A stretch of DNA of 53,774 nucleotides, from NCBI GenBank assembly GCA_937966095.1, contig CALCKF010000020.1, positions 1-53,774 of the forward strand. Reading direction: 5' to 3'. This document shows, piece after piece, positions 17,600 through 25,837 of the stretch. Position 1 is the first letter of the stretch. Each line of letters starts with the position of its first letter. The stretch is from an uncultured Eubacterium sp. (GTDB lineage Bacteria; Bacillota; Clostridia; Peptostreptococcales; Anaerovoracaceae). The translations under genes and the position numbers were made by a program. The notes beneath the pieces were generated by a model. It was not told where the DNA came from. It saw nothing but the letters and a program-made list of their open reading frames with translations, and ran no database searches.

Positions 17600-17658
17600 A
17601 AAAAAGAACAGAGCATCTCTGCCCTGTATAGACTACATTAACGTGTGTCTTATGTCAA
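17600..17658 (-). promoter_or_regulatory. Promoter and leader hairpin of porCDAB
   Basis: Minus-strand TTGACA (17653-17658) and TAGTCT (17630-17635) have a 17-base spacer. Immediately downstream GGGCAGAG and CTCTGTTC form an eight-pair stem (two GU) around ATG, followed by TTTTTT (17600-17605). The stem would start at about +1, so it may be a 5'-stabilising hairpin or a terminator for transcripts coming from upstream, rather than a classical attenuator. A second small palindrome, ACCGTAAAACGGT, follows. Confidence 0.45.
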
Positions 17659-17745
17659 TAGATTTTTGCCATTTATTTTAGTTTTCCACACAAAAATATT
17701 TTATCTATTTTGTTTTGCATCACAAAACTGGTGCCGGTGTGATTC

Positions 17746-18243
17746 TTATACCTTTGTTATATCTGCCAGTTCTGCTTCAGTCAAGCGCAGGAGTCCGTCT
17801 ACAGGTATTTCCATCTGAAGCCCTACTCTCCCGCCGCTGACTATTATCCACTCTATATCTGAAGCAGATGAATCCACTGCTGTGCTGAAGGGCTTTTTCA
17901 TCCCTACAGGTGAACATCCTCCTTTTATATACCCGGTGACATCGGTTATCTTCTTTGCAGGTATCATTTCCAGCTTCTTTTCACCAAAATATGCAGCCGC
18001 TTTCTTGAGGTCAAGCTCTCTTTCCACAGGTATGACGCAAACGTGGTTTTCTCCGCTGCTGCCTATCGTCACAAGTGTTTTGAACACCCTGTTGATCTCC
18101 TGCCCCAATGATCTCGCAACAGAGACCCCGTCCAGGAATCCCTCCGGTGCTTCATAACTGTGGAGCTTATACGGAATGCCTTCTGATTCCACTATTCTTA
18201 CAGCATTTGTCTTGCTGCTGTGTTTTTCCTTTTTTCTTGACAT
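17746..18243 (-). CDS. ybaK: YbaK/EbsC-type aminoacyl-tRNA deacylase
   Basis: A trans-editing enzyme of 165 residues related to the ProRS INS domain. Such proteins hydrolyse mischarged Cys-tRNA(Pro) or related species. Recognisable parts are the N-terminal TNAVRIVESEGIPYKLHSYE, the conserved VFKTLVTIG with the catalytic-type lysine near residue 55, the GYIKGGCSPVGMKK loop, and the IIVSGGRVGLQMEI C-terminal strand. Length matches the family (about 160). It is 10 bases downstream of the acetyltransferase gene, likely in one transcript. Confidence 0.9.
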   Translation of the reverse strand: MSRKKEKHSSKTNAVRIVESEGIPYKLHSYEAPEGFLDGVSVARSLGQEINRVFKTLVTIGSSGENHVCVIPVERELDLKKAAAYFGEKKLEMIPAKKITDVTGYIKGGCSPVGMKKPFSTAVDSSASDIEWIIVSGGRVGLQMEIPVDGLLRLTEAELADITKV

Positions 18244-18253
18244 ATATCTTCTA

Positions 18254-18805
18254 TTACCTCTCGCTGTTATATTCCTCTCTCAGCATCGAATAGCATCTTA
18301 CCGCCTTTATCTTTTTATCATAAGTCCTGTATGATCTGCGCAATGTGCCTTCATAAGAAAAACCGCACTTTTCGATCACCCGCCTGCTCCTGATATTGTT
18401 TTCTCCCGTCTTTATCATCAGCACATCAAGCTTCAGTGCTTCGAAAGCATATTGTATTACCTTCTTCGCCGCCTCCGTCATCAGCCCTCTTCCCCAATGA
18501 TCTTCTGAAAGAGAATACCCCAGTTCCATGCTGCTCACATCCGGTCTGAACCTGTCTTCATTGAGCACGATGCTGCCTATCACCTTTCCCGTGTCCTTTA
18601 ATACCAGAGCCCACGACATGTTCTGACGATAGACATTCATTATTATATGACGTGACTCCCTGCAGCTGCTATGGGGTTTCCATCCCGCTTCAGGACCGAC
18701 ATTTGGATTTCTTGCATATTCATAAAGATCCGCTGCGTCTTTTCGTTTCCACATTCTCAGCAGCAGCCGTTCTGTTTCCATCTCAGGAACTCTGTCTGCA
18801 ATCAT
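18254..18805 (-). CDS. GNAT acetyltransferase, RimJ/RimL-like
   Basis: 183 residues of the Acetyltransf_3 group. METERLLLRMWKRKDAADLYEYA forms the opening strand and helix. The acetyl-CoA loop appears as the variant EDHWGRGLMTEAAKKVIQYAF (Q/RxxGxG/A type) near residue 102. NNIRSRRVIEKCGFSYEGTLR is the signature close to the C-terminus. Substrates of such proteins range from ribosomal-protein N-termini to antibiotics and cannot be predicted here. Divergent from the lysozyme gene and upstream of ybaK. Confidence 0.88.
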   Translation of the reverse strand: MIADRVPEMETERLLLRMWKRKDAADLYEYARNPNVGPEAGWKPHSSCRESRHIIMNVYRQNMSWALVLKDTGKVIGSIVLNEDRFRPDVSSMELGYSLSEDHWGRGLMTEAAKKVIQYAFEALKLDVLMIKTGENNIRSRRVIEKCGFSYEGTLRRSYRTYDKKIKAVRCYSMLREEYNSER

Positions 18806-18898
18806 TCTCTTTCCTATTCTCCTTTTCTTTTAATATCATACCCCATGCACCATAATAAAATCAATATCATATATTGCTATTGAAAGGATGTGTTGAAA

Positions 18899-19672
18899 AT
18901 GCAAAGCAAATTTTTAACCGCATTTCTTTCTCTTGTCCTTGCTGTAGCTCTGCTGCTGCCGGCAGGAACAGCCTCTGCAGCTACTGATAAACAGTACCGT
19001 GGTGTTGATGTCAGTGTATGGCAGGGTGAAATAGACTTCGAAGAAGTCAAGGACAGTGGTATAGATGCAGTATATATCAGGGCGGGCGAAGGCACCAATC
19101 TGATTGATCAATATTTTGAGCGCAATTACGAGGGGGCAAAAGAAGCAGGTCTTAAATACGGTTTTTACCATTATGTAACTGCCCGTTCAGAAGATGAAGC
19201 TGAAGAACAGGCCACTTTTTTCGCCAATCTTATAAAGACAAAACCTTATGATATGAGGGCCGCTATGGATTTTGAGAATCTTTCGGGGCTTTCAGCCAGC
19301 GAAGCGGTATCGATCGCTGAAGCATATTTAGAAAAACTTGAGGATCTCACAGGACACACACCTGTTGTTTACTCCGATGCCTATGATGCTGAATCTGTAT
19401 GGAAATCCAGCTTGAAAAAATATCCGCTCTGGATAGCAGACTATGGCGTTAAAAAACCATATACAACCGGAGGATGGAGCAGCTGGGACGGCTTTCAGTA
19501 CAGCGACCGCGGAAGTGTAAAGGGAATAAACGGTCATGTGGATCTCGATTTGTTCGAATCAGGTATCCTTCTGGATGATGATGAAAAGGAGGCAACCAGA
19601 AATATCCGCCATGATTACAGCAAGGCAAATGACGGATGTGACTGTGAAACCGAAAACATTTCATGCGAATAA
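18899..19672 (+). CDS. Secreted GH25 lysozyme
   Basis: An N-acetylmuramidase cleaving peptidoglycan outside the cell. From the ATG at 18899 (AAGGATGTG, a near-complete Shine-Dalgarno, six bases upstream) the protein has 257 residues. A signal peptide ends at TASA near residue 27. The GH25 barrel begins YRGVDVSVWQGEIDFEEVK. It contains VYIRAGEG, the catalytic acidic pair in MDFEN, and WIADYG and WDGFQYSDRG near the C-terminus. No cell-wall-binding repeats are present. The last 30 residues are a charged tail with three cysteines (CDCETENISC), unusual for the family. It is monocistronic, with a hairpin terminator downstream. Confidence 0.9.
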   Translation: MQSKFLTAFLSLVLAVALLLPAGTASAATDKQYRGVDVSVWQGEIDFEEVKDSGIDAVYIRAGEGTNLIDQYFERNYEGAKEAGLKYGFYHYVTARSEDEAEEQATFFANLIKTKPYDMRAAMDFENLSGLSASEAVSIAEAYLEKLEDLTGHTPVVYSDAYDAESVWKSSLKKYPLWIADYGVKKPYTTGGWSSWDGFQYSDRGSVKGINGHVDLDLFESGILLDDDEKEATRNIRHDYSKANDGCDCETENISCE

Positions 19673-19720
19673 TATAAAGCGACATTCTAACTGATATTCA
19701 AGAGAAAGAAAGCGTTAAGA

Positions 19721-19757
19721 GAGCCGTTGTATATGAAATACATTTCTGCAGCGGCTC
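19721..19757 (+). terminator. Probable terminator after the lysozyme gene
   Basis: GAGCCGTTG pairs with CAGCGGCTC (one GU) around a 19-base loop. The following CTTGTTATT is only a weak T-run. Confidence 0.5.
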
Positions 19758-19830
19758 CTTGTTATTGCTCCAGGAGAAATAAGTTGATATACTATATATA
19801 ATATATTCTTACTGATCAGGAAAAATACAA

Positions 19831-20343
19831 ATGCAGTCGAAATACATACAATTATACAAAAAACACAAACTGGCAGTTTTTGTAAGTGCATTGGTTGTTC
19901 TCGTCACCGGATTTTCTGTCTTATTTGCTGTCATAATAAACGGGATATATGAAAATTCAGCAGAGAAAAAGACCCAGGACATGCTTTATGATGCTTCCAT
20001 ATATTTCACAGATACGATCAGAAGCTGTGAGGATACGTCTCAGATACGCATTGCCTATCTTGGAGGTACGATACCTGCACTTGTTTTACCTGATAAAGGA
20101 TCCGACTATGAAGAAAACGATGAGATATGGCTATTTACATACGACGGATATCTGAAAAAGGCTGTTTCCAGTCCCGGCAAAGCCGTTTCTATCGAAGAAG
20201 GTGAAGATGTCATGCCTATGAAAAGCTCTGATTTCCACATTTCTTATCCTTACCTGATGAACATCAGAATAACGACCGTCAATGATGATACATTGACGAT
20301 CAATATTTATATAGACAATAGTGGAGGTGAGGGAAATGAATAG
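19831..20343 (+). CDS. Small single-pass membrane protein, DUF4860/pseudopilin-like
   Basis: 170 residues. A short basic cytoplasmic start is followed by one membrane helix (about 15-38) and an extracellular part of about 130 residues with alternating strands (IRIAYLGGTIPALVLPDKG, DEIWLFTYDGYLKKAV). The layout and the IRIAYLGG-type stretch recall DUF4860 proteins found in Clostridial type-IV-pilus-like clusters. Recognition is by pattern and only moderate. It is the first of three genes of the same build. No pilus ATPase, platform protein or prepilin peptidase is nearby. RBS AGGA eight bases upstream. Confidence 0.6.
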   Translation: MQSKYIQLYKKHKLAVFVSALVVLVTGFSVLFAVIINGIYENSAEKKTQDMLYDASIYFTDTIRSCEDTSQIRIAYLGGTIPALVLPDKGSDYEENDEIWLFTYDGYLKKAVSSPGKAVSIEEGEDVMPMKSSDFHISYPYLMNIRITTVNDDTLTINIYIDNSGGEGNE

Positions 20344-20758
20344 ATTTTCAGACAGGAAGATACTGATCCTTTGTACCTGTACTTTTTTTACTGTCCTTAT
20401 TGTCCTTATAATAATATGCGGCCTGCTTTTCTCGGCTGCAGACCGCAAGTCCGATGAAGCCCGCATCCTGAATATGGCGGTGATAGAAACTACATCAATC
20501 GCTGAATCCCTGAAAGCATCAGACGGCGATCTTGAGAAAGCTGGACAATCTATGACGGGATATGGCTTTTACGATACATCGGAAAATTCCCTTACTTTTT
20601 ATTATGATAAGGAGATGCATCATACTTCAAAGACAGGAAGTATTTACACAGCTGATATCAAAAAAACTGCCGGTGATGGATTTTTCTCTTATGAAATAAT
20701 CATTTCAGAAAATTCCTCTGAAGCTGAAATATACAGTTTGTCTTTCAATGCCTTATAA
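20336..20758 (+). CDS. Small single-pass membrane protein, pseudopilin-like (second of trio)
   Basis: 140 residues from the ATG at 20336, which overlaps the end of the previous gene by eight bases and is preceded by GGAGGTGAGG, so translation is coupled. A membrane helix occupies about residues 10-34. A helix then continues outside (ARILNMAVIETTSIAESLKA), resembling the extended alpha-1 helix of minor pseudopilins, and a strand-rich end follows. No cleavable prepilin leader (G/A followed by FTLxE) is visible. Function unknown. Confidence 0.6.
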   Translation: MNRFSDRKILILCTCTFFTVLIVLIIICGLLFSAADRKSDEARILNMAVIETTSIAESLKASDGDLEKAGQSMTGYGFYDTSENSLTFYYDKEMHHTSKTGSIYTADIKKTAGDGFFSYEIIISENSSEAEIYSLSFNAL

Positions 20759-20777
20759 ATTCAAAAGGAGGAATATT

Positions 20778-21251
20778 ATGAGAAATGCTTATTACAGAAG
20801 ACATTCTGAAGCCGAAAACAGATTCTACCGATTCATAGACAGCAAACTGCCGTTTCGTACCTTCGCATTGGCAGCTGGTGCTATATTTATAATGCTGGTG
20901 ATGTTTGCCTTCGCATGTCTTGCCGCCGCGACATATATATCAGCATCTTCAGATTTTGCCTCCATAAAAAACAATGGCGACCGCTGTGCTGCCTATTATT
21001 CCTCCGAGACTGCAGCCGTTGATATCCTGATATCATTATCAGCAGACAACGGTTCATCCTTTACAGACGACAGCGGAGAGATCAGGTATGACTATCGCGA
21101 TCATGTTTTGACTATATCAAGAAATGATAATATCTTTTATTTTGATGTACCTGTCAACAGAAAAAAATCCCTCCATGTGACAGCGCATGTCACAGGAGGG
21201 CAAATCGATATAACGAAGTGGTATATCAAAGACCGTGATCTTATTCTGTAG
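20778..21251 (+). CDS. Small single-pass membrane protein, pseudopilin-like (third of trio)
   Basis: 157 residues. The ATG at 20778 follows AAAGGAGG; an in-frame ATG 30 bases earlier lacks such a site and overlaps the previous gene. A membrane helix lies at about 30-55 after a basic, Tyr/Arg-rich cytoplasmic segment. RCAAYYSSETAAVDILISL follows, similar to the helical AYYxAExxA stretch of pilin-like proteins, and then beta-type sequence. The last 11 bases overlap the convergent LTA-synthase gene tail to tail, and the coding region houses that gene's terminator (21161-21200). Confidence 0.6.
   Translation: MRNAYYRRHSEAENRFYRFIDSKLPFRTFALAAGAIFIMLVMFAFACLAAATYISASSDFASIKNNGDRCAAYYSSETAAVDILISLSADNGSSFTDDSGEIRYDYRDHVLTISRNDNIFYFDVPVNRKKSLHVTAHVTGGQIDITKWYIKDRDLIL
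21161..21200 (-). terminator. Terminator of the yabP-LTA-synthase operon, inside the opposing gene
   Basis: On the minus strand CCCTCCTGTGACA and TGTCACATGGAGGG pair over 13 positions with one bulge around GCGC, followed by ATTTTTTT. It starts 41 bases after the LTA-synthase stop and lies entirely within the plus-strand coding sequence ending at 21251. Confidence 0.85.
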
Positions 21252-23226
21252 TACTCAGTACTTCCTTGTTCTTTTCTACCTGGCTGACCTTCATTCTGGA
21301 AACATCTTCAGGATCCACTTTATCTTTAAGAGCAAGTATCGTAGGTCCCAGGTATACCGTATCCAGAATCTCTCCATCCAGGGAGACCTTGCTGTATTCT
21401 GTAAAATTCTGTCCCTTGATATAATAATTCTCACCTATCTTGACGATCTCGTCTATCTTTATTTTCTTTACTCCCATTTTAAGGTCGGTAGCTTTATATG
21501 GCGTTTCGCCTCCATATATATATTTTTTACCATACAATATATCATAAGAAAGCGCCTCGAGATTTTTAAGATAATCGTCTTCGTTTTTGTAATTCTGATG
21601 ATACTGTGTCATCATCCCCACCGAGATCCTCAGCCGATCCAGCAGTTCTGAAGTAAGATCATATGCTGTTATGTCCATGTTTTTCTTATCCATACCGAAA
21701 TTATCCCATATTATATACTGGGTCTGATAAAGGGATTTATTCTTCATGGACTCTTCTGTTATATCAAGAGCAGGCAAGTGATCACCATACATAACCAGGA
21801 CCACATCCTCGTCATAATTCTCAAGAGTATCCGTCAGTTCTTTAATGAAAAGATCCATTTCATATATCTGATTGACATAATATTCATATGACCATTTCTG
21901 TTCTTCCGACTCTGCTTTCGTAACTGTTATAGCAGGATCCTCCAGCAGCTGAGTTGTCGGATATTTACCATGACCCTGAACCGATATAGTATAGATATAA
22001 TCTGTTCCGTCAGTACTTTCAAGGGCATCCACTATCTGTTCAGTAAGTATGGCATCTTTTGCCCAGTTTTTACTGGTCTTCATCACATTATTCATATATT
22101 CAAGACAGGTGAACGTGTCAAAACCCATGTTTGAAAAGACTTTGTTCCTGCCATAAAAAGCGCCCCTGTGGTTATGTATCGCGTGTGTGGAATATCCCAG
22201 CTGCTTAAGATTATAAGGTGTGGTCTCTACGGTCGTTTCTTTAAGTATGCTGTTATAAGGATATTCTCCGGGTCCGAAGAATTTTGCGCTTATGCCTGTC
22301 ATCACCTCAAATTCAACATTAGCAGTACCTGCTCCTACTGCAGGAACCGTAAGATATCCCGATGAATATTTTTTAAGAAGGCTCCTGAAGTTAGGTATAG
22401 GATCCTCAGAAAATTCAATTCCATCTACCAGTGTAGGGTCAAAAAATGATTCCAGCTGGAGGAATATAATATTAGGTTTCTTCTCCACGTTAAGATCATC
22501 ATCTTCTCCTGGCGTATATATACCGTCATCTCCCATTTCGCCTTTATCAAATATAGCCTTTATATTATCCGCAGAATAATCTGACGGCTTGCCTATTCCC
22601 TTATCCATCCAGGTCACCAGAAAACAGTATGGTACCCCGTTATCCCTGTACCCGTAAGCAAGATTGCCGAAAAATGTCTCAACAATACCTGCTCTTATGG
22701 AAACCTGCAGGATGCCGAAAGTAGCGACTATGATCACGCCGATCGCCGCCAGCGATTTTTTATAATTCACCTTTTCTTTTAGCTTAGGGGCTTTACGGAA
22801 AAGTACTATTATTACAAACACCAGCACGGCTACTCCGACGATCGTCAATATTATGGTCCGTAATGAAAAATAAGTCGTGACTATAGACATTCCGTCTTTA
22901 AGATTGCTCAGATCATTGACCGTAAAAGGTGTCATCCTGTTAGACAGTATCACTCCGTTAGTTATTCCAAGCGCAAGCCATACCAAAGAAAGCATTATAA
23001 GAGCAAAAATCCTTCTCCTGAATAACATTGATAGTGAGATCAAAGTAAGTATCAGCAGCACATTACATAAAAATTCGACAGGGCTTTTAATCATAAAACT
23101 TAAACTGGCTATAAGAGAATGTCTGGCCAGCGTTTCTATTATAAGATTAAGCAATATAGCTGCAACTATTAAAAGTACTATATAATTTTTAAAGTATTTA
23201 TTACAAAATTTCTTCAGTTTTTCCAT
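21241..23226 (-). CDS. LTA synthase family protein (membrane sulfatase-fold enzyme)
   Basis: 661 residues. Five hydrophobic helices lie within the first 190, followed by an extracellular sulfatase-type domain. The catalytic layout matches LtaS: NIIFLQLESFF with the first metal ligand near residue 255, the nucleophilic threonine in GAGTANVEFEVMTG, AIHNHRGAFYGRN, and the metal-binding YGDHLPAL near 485. The family transfers glycerophosphate from phosphatidylglycerol to a growing polymer or glycolipid. Which polymer this organism makes is unknown. The extension after the catalytic domain (about 560-661) is more variable. The start overlaps the rsmA end by 26 bases, so it is last in the operon from yabP, followed by a terminator. 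Confidence 0.88.
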   Translation of the reverse strand: MEKLKKFCNKYFKNYIVLLIVAAILLNLIIETLARHSLIASLSFMIKSPVEFLCNVLLILTLISLSMLFRRRIFALIMLSLVWLALGITNGVILSNRMTPFTVNDLSNLKDGMSIVTTYFSLRTIILTIVGVAVLVFVIIVLFRKAPKLKEKVNYKKSLAAIGVIIVATFGILQVSIRAGIVETFFGNLAYGYRDNGVPYCFLVTWMDKGIGKPSDYSADNIKAIFDKGEMGDDGIYTPGEDDDLNVEKKPNIIFLQLESFFDPTLVDGIEFSEDPIPNFRSLLKKYSSGYLTVPAVGAGTANVEFEVMTGISAKFFGPGEYPYNSILKETTVETTPYNLKQLGYSTHAIHNHRGAFYGRNKVFSNMGFDTFTCLEYMNNVMKTSKNWAKDAILTEQIVDALESTDGTDYIYTISVQGHGKYPTTQLLEDPAITVTKAESEEQKWSYEYYVNQIYEMDLFIKELTDTLENYDEDVVLVMYGDHLPALDITEESMKNKSLYQTQYIIWDNFGMDKKNMDITAYDLTSELLDRLRISVGMMTQYHQNYKNEDDYLKNLEALSYDILYGKKYIYGGETPYKATDLKMGVKKIKIDEIVKIGENYYIKGQNFTEYSKVSLDGEILDTVYLGPTILALKDKVDPEDVSRMKVSQVEKNKEVLSTTE

Positions 23227-24106
23227 CAGTCATTTCTCCCGCAAAATCCACTACCCCATTGGCTATATCCGCAAATTCCCTTATATCTAAAGTTTCCGCC
23301 CTTCTTGTCGGATCTATCCCTGCCTCTGTCAGGACCTCCCTTACTTCCTCCTTTGAAAGCCCATTAACTCCCGTAAGCGAATTGAGAAGTGTTTTACGTC
23401 TTTTACCGAATCCGTATTTTATACATGTAAAAAAAACCTTCTGATCCGCAAGCTCAACGGGTCTTTCTTTTCTGACAGAAAGCTTCAACACAGCAGAATC
23501 CACCTTCGGCCTAGGTATAAATACCTCCTTAGGAACCAGAGCTATCTGTTCAACATTACAGTAATACTGTACTGCCACTGAGAGAGCCCCGTATATCTTG
23601 CCTCCAGGGGATGCTTTTATTCTGTCAGCAACTTCCTTCTGCATCATGATAGTTATGCTTTCGGCATCGACGCCGTTTTCCAGAAGATGCATTATAATAG
23701 GTGTCGTTATGTAGTAAGGCAGATTCCCGATTATCTTTACATCACCGGAAATCCGTCCGTCTCTTTTTTCTTCTTTTATTATACTGTTGATATCTGTCTT
23801 GAGTATGTCCTGGTTTATTATCCTTATATTATTATACCCTCTCAGAGTTTCCGATAATATAGGGATCAGTTTGCTGTCTATTTCAACAGCTACCACTTTC
23901 CCGGCAGCCTCAGCCGCCTCGGCCGTGAGGACACCTATCCCCGGGCCGATCTCTATAACAAGATCGTCGCCGCATATTTCTGCACCTTCTATGATCTTTT
24001 CAATTACATTTTTATCTGTAATAAAATTTTGTCCCAGGCTTTTTGACAGTTTAAAATCATGCCTGTCCTTCAGGTCCCTTATTGTGGACGGTGCGTATAA
24101 TTTCAT
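23201..24106 (-). CDS. rsmA: 16S rRNA dimethyladenosine transferase (KsgA)
   Basis: 301 residues. It dimethylates the two adjacent adenines of the 3'-terminal hairpin of 16S rRNA using S-adenosylmethionine. SLGQNFITDKNVIEKI opens the fold. The SAM motif is EIGPGIGVLT and the catalytic motif IV is NLPYYITTPI. FGKRRKTLLNSL lies in the C-terminal helical domain. Length is slightly above the usual 270-290 because of an acidic tail after DIREFADIANGV. It directly follows rnmV, the widespread rnmV-rsmA pair. Confidence 0.96.
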   Translation of the reverse strand: MKLYAPSTIRDLKDRHDFKLSKSLGQNFITDKNVIEKIIEGAEICGDDLVIEIGPGIGVLTAEAAEAAGKVVAVEIDSKLIPILSETLRGYNNIRIINQDILKTDINSIIKEEKRDGRISGDVKIIGNLPYYITTPIIMHLLENGVDAESITIMMQKEVADRIKASPGGKIYGALSVAVQYYCNVEQIALVPKEVFIPRPKVDSAVLKLSVRKERPVELADQKVFFTCIKYGFGKRRKTLLNSLTGVNGLSKEEVREVLTEAGIDPTRRAETLDIREFADIANGVVDFAGEMTDGKTEEIL

Positions 24107-24643
24107 TTATATCTCCCTGAGAGCTTTTTCAAATTCTTCTCTCTCGATTCCAAATCTATTAAGTCTCTGGAGAAATGTCTTTCCGTTGCAGCATCCTATT
24201 CCAAGCGCTTTGCCCAGTTTGTTTCTTCTTTCCGCCGCATCGGATCTCCCCAGAAGTCCTGCCGATATCATATCCTCTGTTTTATATGCAATGTCATCAT
24301 TTCCACATGATGTGCAATGAGCCTTTTCAAGGGCTGCTCTTATACTTTCAGGTGAAGCGTTTTCTATCCCTATATCTCCATTTCTTTCGGCATCGCTTCT
24401 GTCCAGAAAAGCTTCTGAAGCATATGGGAATTTTTTCATTATCCTGCGTCTTATCTGTTCCCCTGCATGATCAGGATCGGTAAATACTATGATCCCTTTC
24501 TCATTATAGGCTTTCTCTATTAGCTCCCATGTTTCTAATGTTATACCATACCCATGTGTTTCTATTGTGATAGCATCTACACTTTTTTTAATAGCATCCG
24601 TATCATCACGTCCTTCGACTACTATGACTTCTTTTATTTTCAT
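24107..24643 (-). CDS. rnmV: Ribonuclease M5
   Basis: Processes 5S rRNA precursors at their double-stranded ends. 178 residues with an N-terminal Toprim domain: EVIVVEGRDD (catalytic Glu) and IIVFTDPDHAGEQIRR (DxD-type pair), then the C-terminal DUF4093 region with SAERRNKLGKALGIGCCNGKTFLQRLN. It abuts rsmA (TAAATG junction) and lies 11 bases after divIC. Length and motifs are standard. Confidence 0.95.
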   Translation of the reverse strand: MKIKEVIVVEGRDDTDAIKKSVDAITIETHGYGITLETWELIEKAYNEKGIIVFTDPDHAGEQIRRRIMKKFPYASEAFLDRSDAERNGDIGIENASPESIRAALEKAHCTSCGNDDIAYKTEDMISAGLLGRSDAAERRNKLGKALGIGCCNGKTFLQRLNRFGIEREEFEKALREI

Positions 24644-24654
24644 CTGTACTATCC

Positions 24655-25131
24655 CTATTCTTCCCCTCCGGTTTCATCTTCTGTGTCTTTTTTCGTTATC
24701 TCATCAGGAAAAATATATATACTCTCGCCTTTCTTTATAAGTTTTAACTGCTCTCTTGCCTGCTCTTCAACATTCGACAGATCATTTATATCTTCAAGTT
24801 CCTCTGTAAGCTGCTCTTTTTCTGAATTGAGATCAGCTTTCTGCTCCTTGGCATCATGTTGTTCTTTTTTAAGAGATATTATATTTATCAATGACAATGC
24901 TATCAAAACTCCTATAAATACAACAATAAGACCTACCAGAAGACGCCGCCTGTTACGGCTTCTTCTGATGGCCATTTTACCTCGTGTCTTCCGGCGGGCT
25001 GTATTTTCCTCTTTTGCTTTTTCTTTTTCTTTTTCCGCTTTTCTTTTAGCCTGCCTTTTTTTCCTGGCCTCTTCCATATCGATGACCTGGCTGTTATTTT
25101 TAAATTCCTTACTTCTTCGCCGTTTACTCAT
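24655..25131 (-). CDS. divIC: DivIC/FtsB-type septum formation initiator
   Basis: A bitopic division protein of 158 residues. The long basic and acidic cytoplasmic N-terminus (1-63) is rich in KAEKEKEKAK-type sequence. One membrane helix lies at about 65-86 (LLVGLIVVFIGVLIALSLI). An extracytoplasmic leucine-zipper-like coiled coil follows, then the conserved VEEQAREQLKLIKKGESIYIFP. The gene follows yabQ, as in Bacillus and Clostridia. The cytoplasmic extension is longer than in Bacillus subtilis DivIC. Confidence 0.9.
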   Translation of the reverse strand: MSKRRRSKEFKNNSQVIDMEEARKKRQAKRKAEKEKEKAKEENTARRKTRGKMAIRRSRNRRRLLVGLIVVFIGVLIALSLINIISLKKEQHDAKEQKADLNSEKEQLTEELEDINDLSNVEEQAREQLKLIKKGESIYIFPDEITKKDTEDETGGEE

Positions 25132-25182
25132 TTTTTTATTATATCACAGCAATTGCCTGAAATGTGATATGTATGTTATGAT

Positions 25183-25506
25183 TCAATGAATGTTGTTTTT
25201 TTTACCTTGATTTCCGGCCTTAATTATAACACGTAATATTTTTTTCCACAATAAAAGGCCTGCCAAAAGCCCGATCAAAGCCGTAAATGCGATTTTTCCG
25301 AAGCAGCTGTAGTAAAGAAACGCGGATATTATCACAGCAGATGCTCCCCAGAACAGAGCCTCTTCCGTCACTTTCATCCATTTTCTGACCGACCTCTTCT
25401 GCATTACTGTTTTGAGCCGCCATAAGCTTTCCGTCAATATACCTGCGCAGAACATTACTGCAATAGTCCTGCTCTGTTCCGCAATAAGTTGAGTAACCTC
25501 CAGCAT
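25183..25506 (-). CDS. yabQ: Spore cortex protein YabQ
   Basis: About 107 residues with three to four hydrophobic helices: AVMFCAGILTESLWRL, WGASAVIISAFLYYS, and ALIGLLAGLLLWKKIL. Together with its place between yabP and divIC this identifies YabQ, a membrane protein needed for spore cortex assembly in Bacillus subtilis. The yabP stop overlaps the ATG (TGATG), and a GTG one codon earlier (25509) is an alternative start. No independent RBS is evident, so translational coupling is likely. Confidence 0.85.
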   Translation of the reverse strand: MLEVTQLIAEQSRTIAVMFCAGILTESLWRLKTVMQKRSVRKWMKVTEEALFWGASAVIISAFLYYSCFGKIAFTALIGLLAGLLLWKKILRVIIKAGNQGKKNNIH

Positions 25507-25766
25507 CACTTCATGAGTCTGGCAAAAAGACTCTTTTCCCCTTTTTCTCTCACCTTAACATACATAAGAGAGTCGATTCTTCCTGCTATAACTGCCTTAC
25601 ATTCCTTAAGATCCAGCAGCTGCATATGAAGCTTATTTCCCTTTATGATCATTGCCCCTTCCTTCAAGGTGGCCCTTACCTCATCTTCATCAAAACTGTC
25701 GATCTCTTTTACATCGGTAATGGTGATCATCTGTCTGTTGTTTATATTGACTGTATGGTTCTCCAT
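25506..25766 (-). CDS. yabP: Sporulation protein YabP
   Basis: 86 residues covering the whole YabP domain: NHTVNINNRQMITITDVKEIDSFDE, then strands ATLKEGAMIIKGNKLHM and the C-terminal GRIDSLMYV. In Bacillus it is a mother-cell protein partnered with YabQ in coat/cortex assembly. RBS AAAGGAGG. It heads the operon reaching the LTA synthase, so sporulation, division, RNA maturation and envelope genes share one transcript. This and yabQ are the evidence for spore-forming ancestry. Confidence 0.9.
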   Translation of the reverse strand: MENHTVNINNRQMITITDVKEIDSFDEDEVRATLKEGAMIIKGNKLHMQLLDLKECKAVIAGRIDSLMYVKVREKGEKSLFARLMK

Positions 25767-25837
25767 GCCGGCACCTCCTTTTGTAGATTATATTTATCGT
25801 TACCGGCACTTAGAACATAATATATTTATTGCACATA

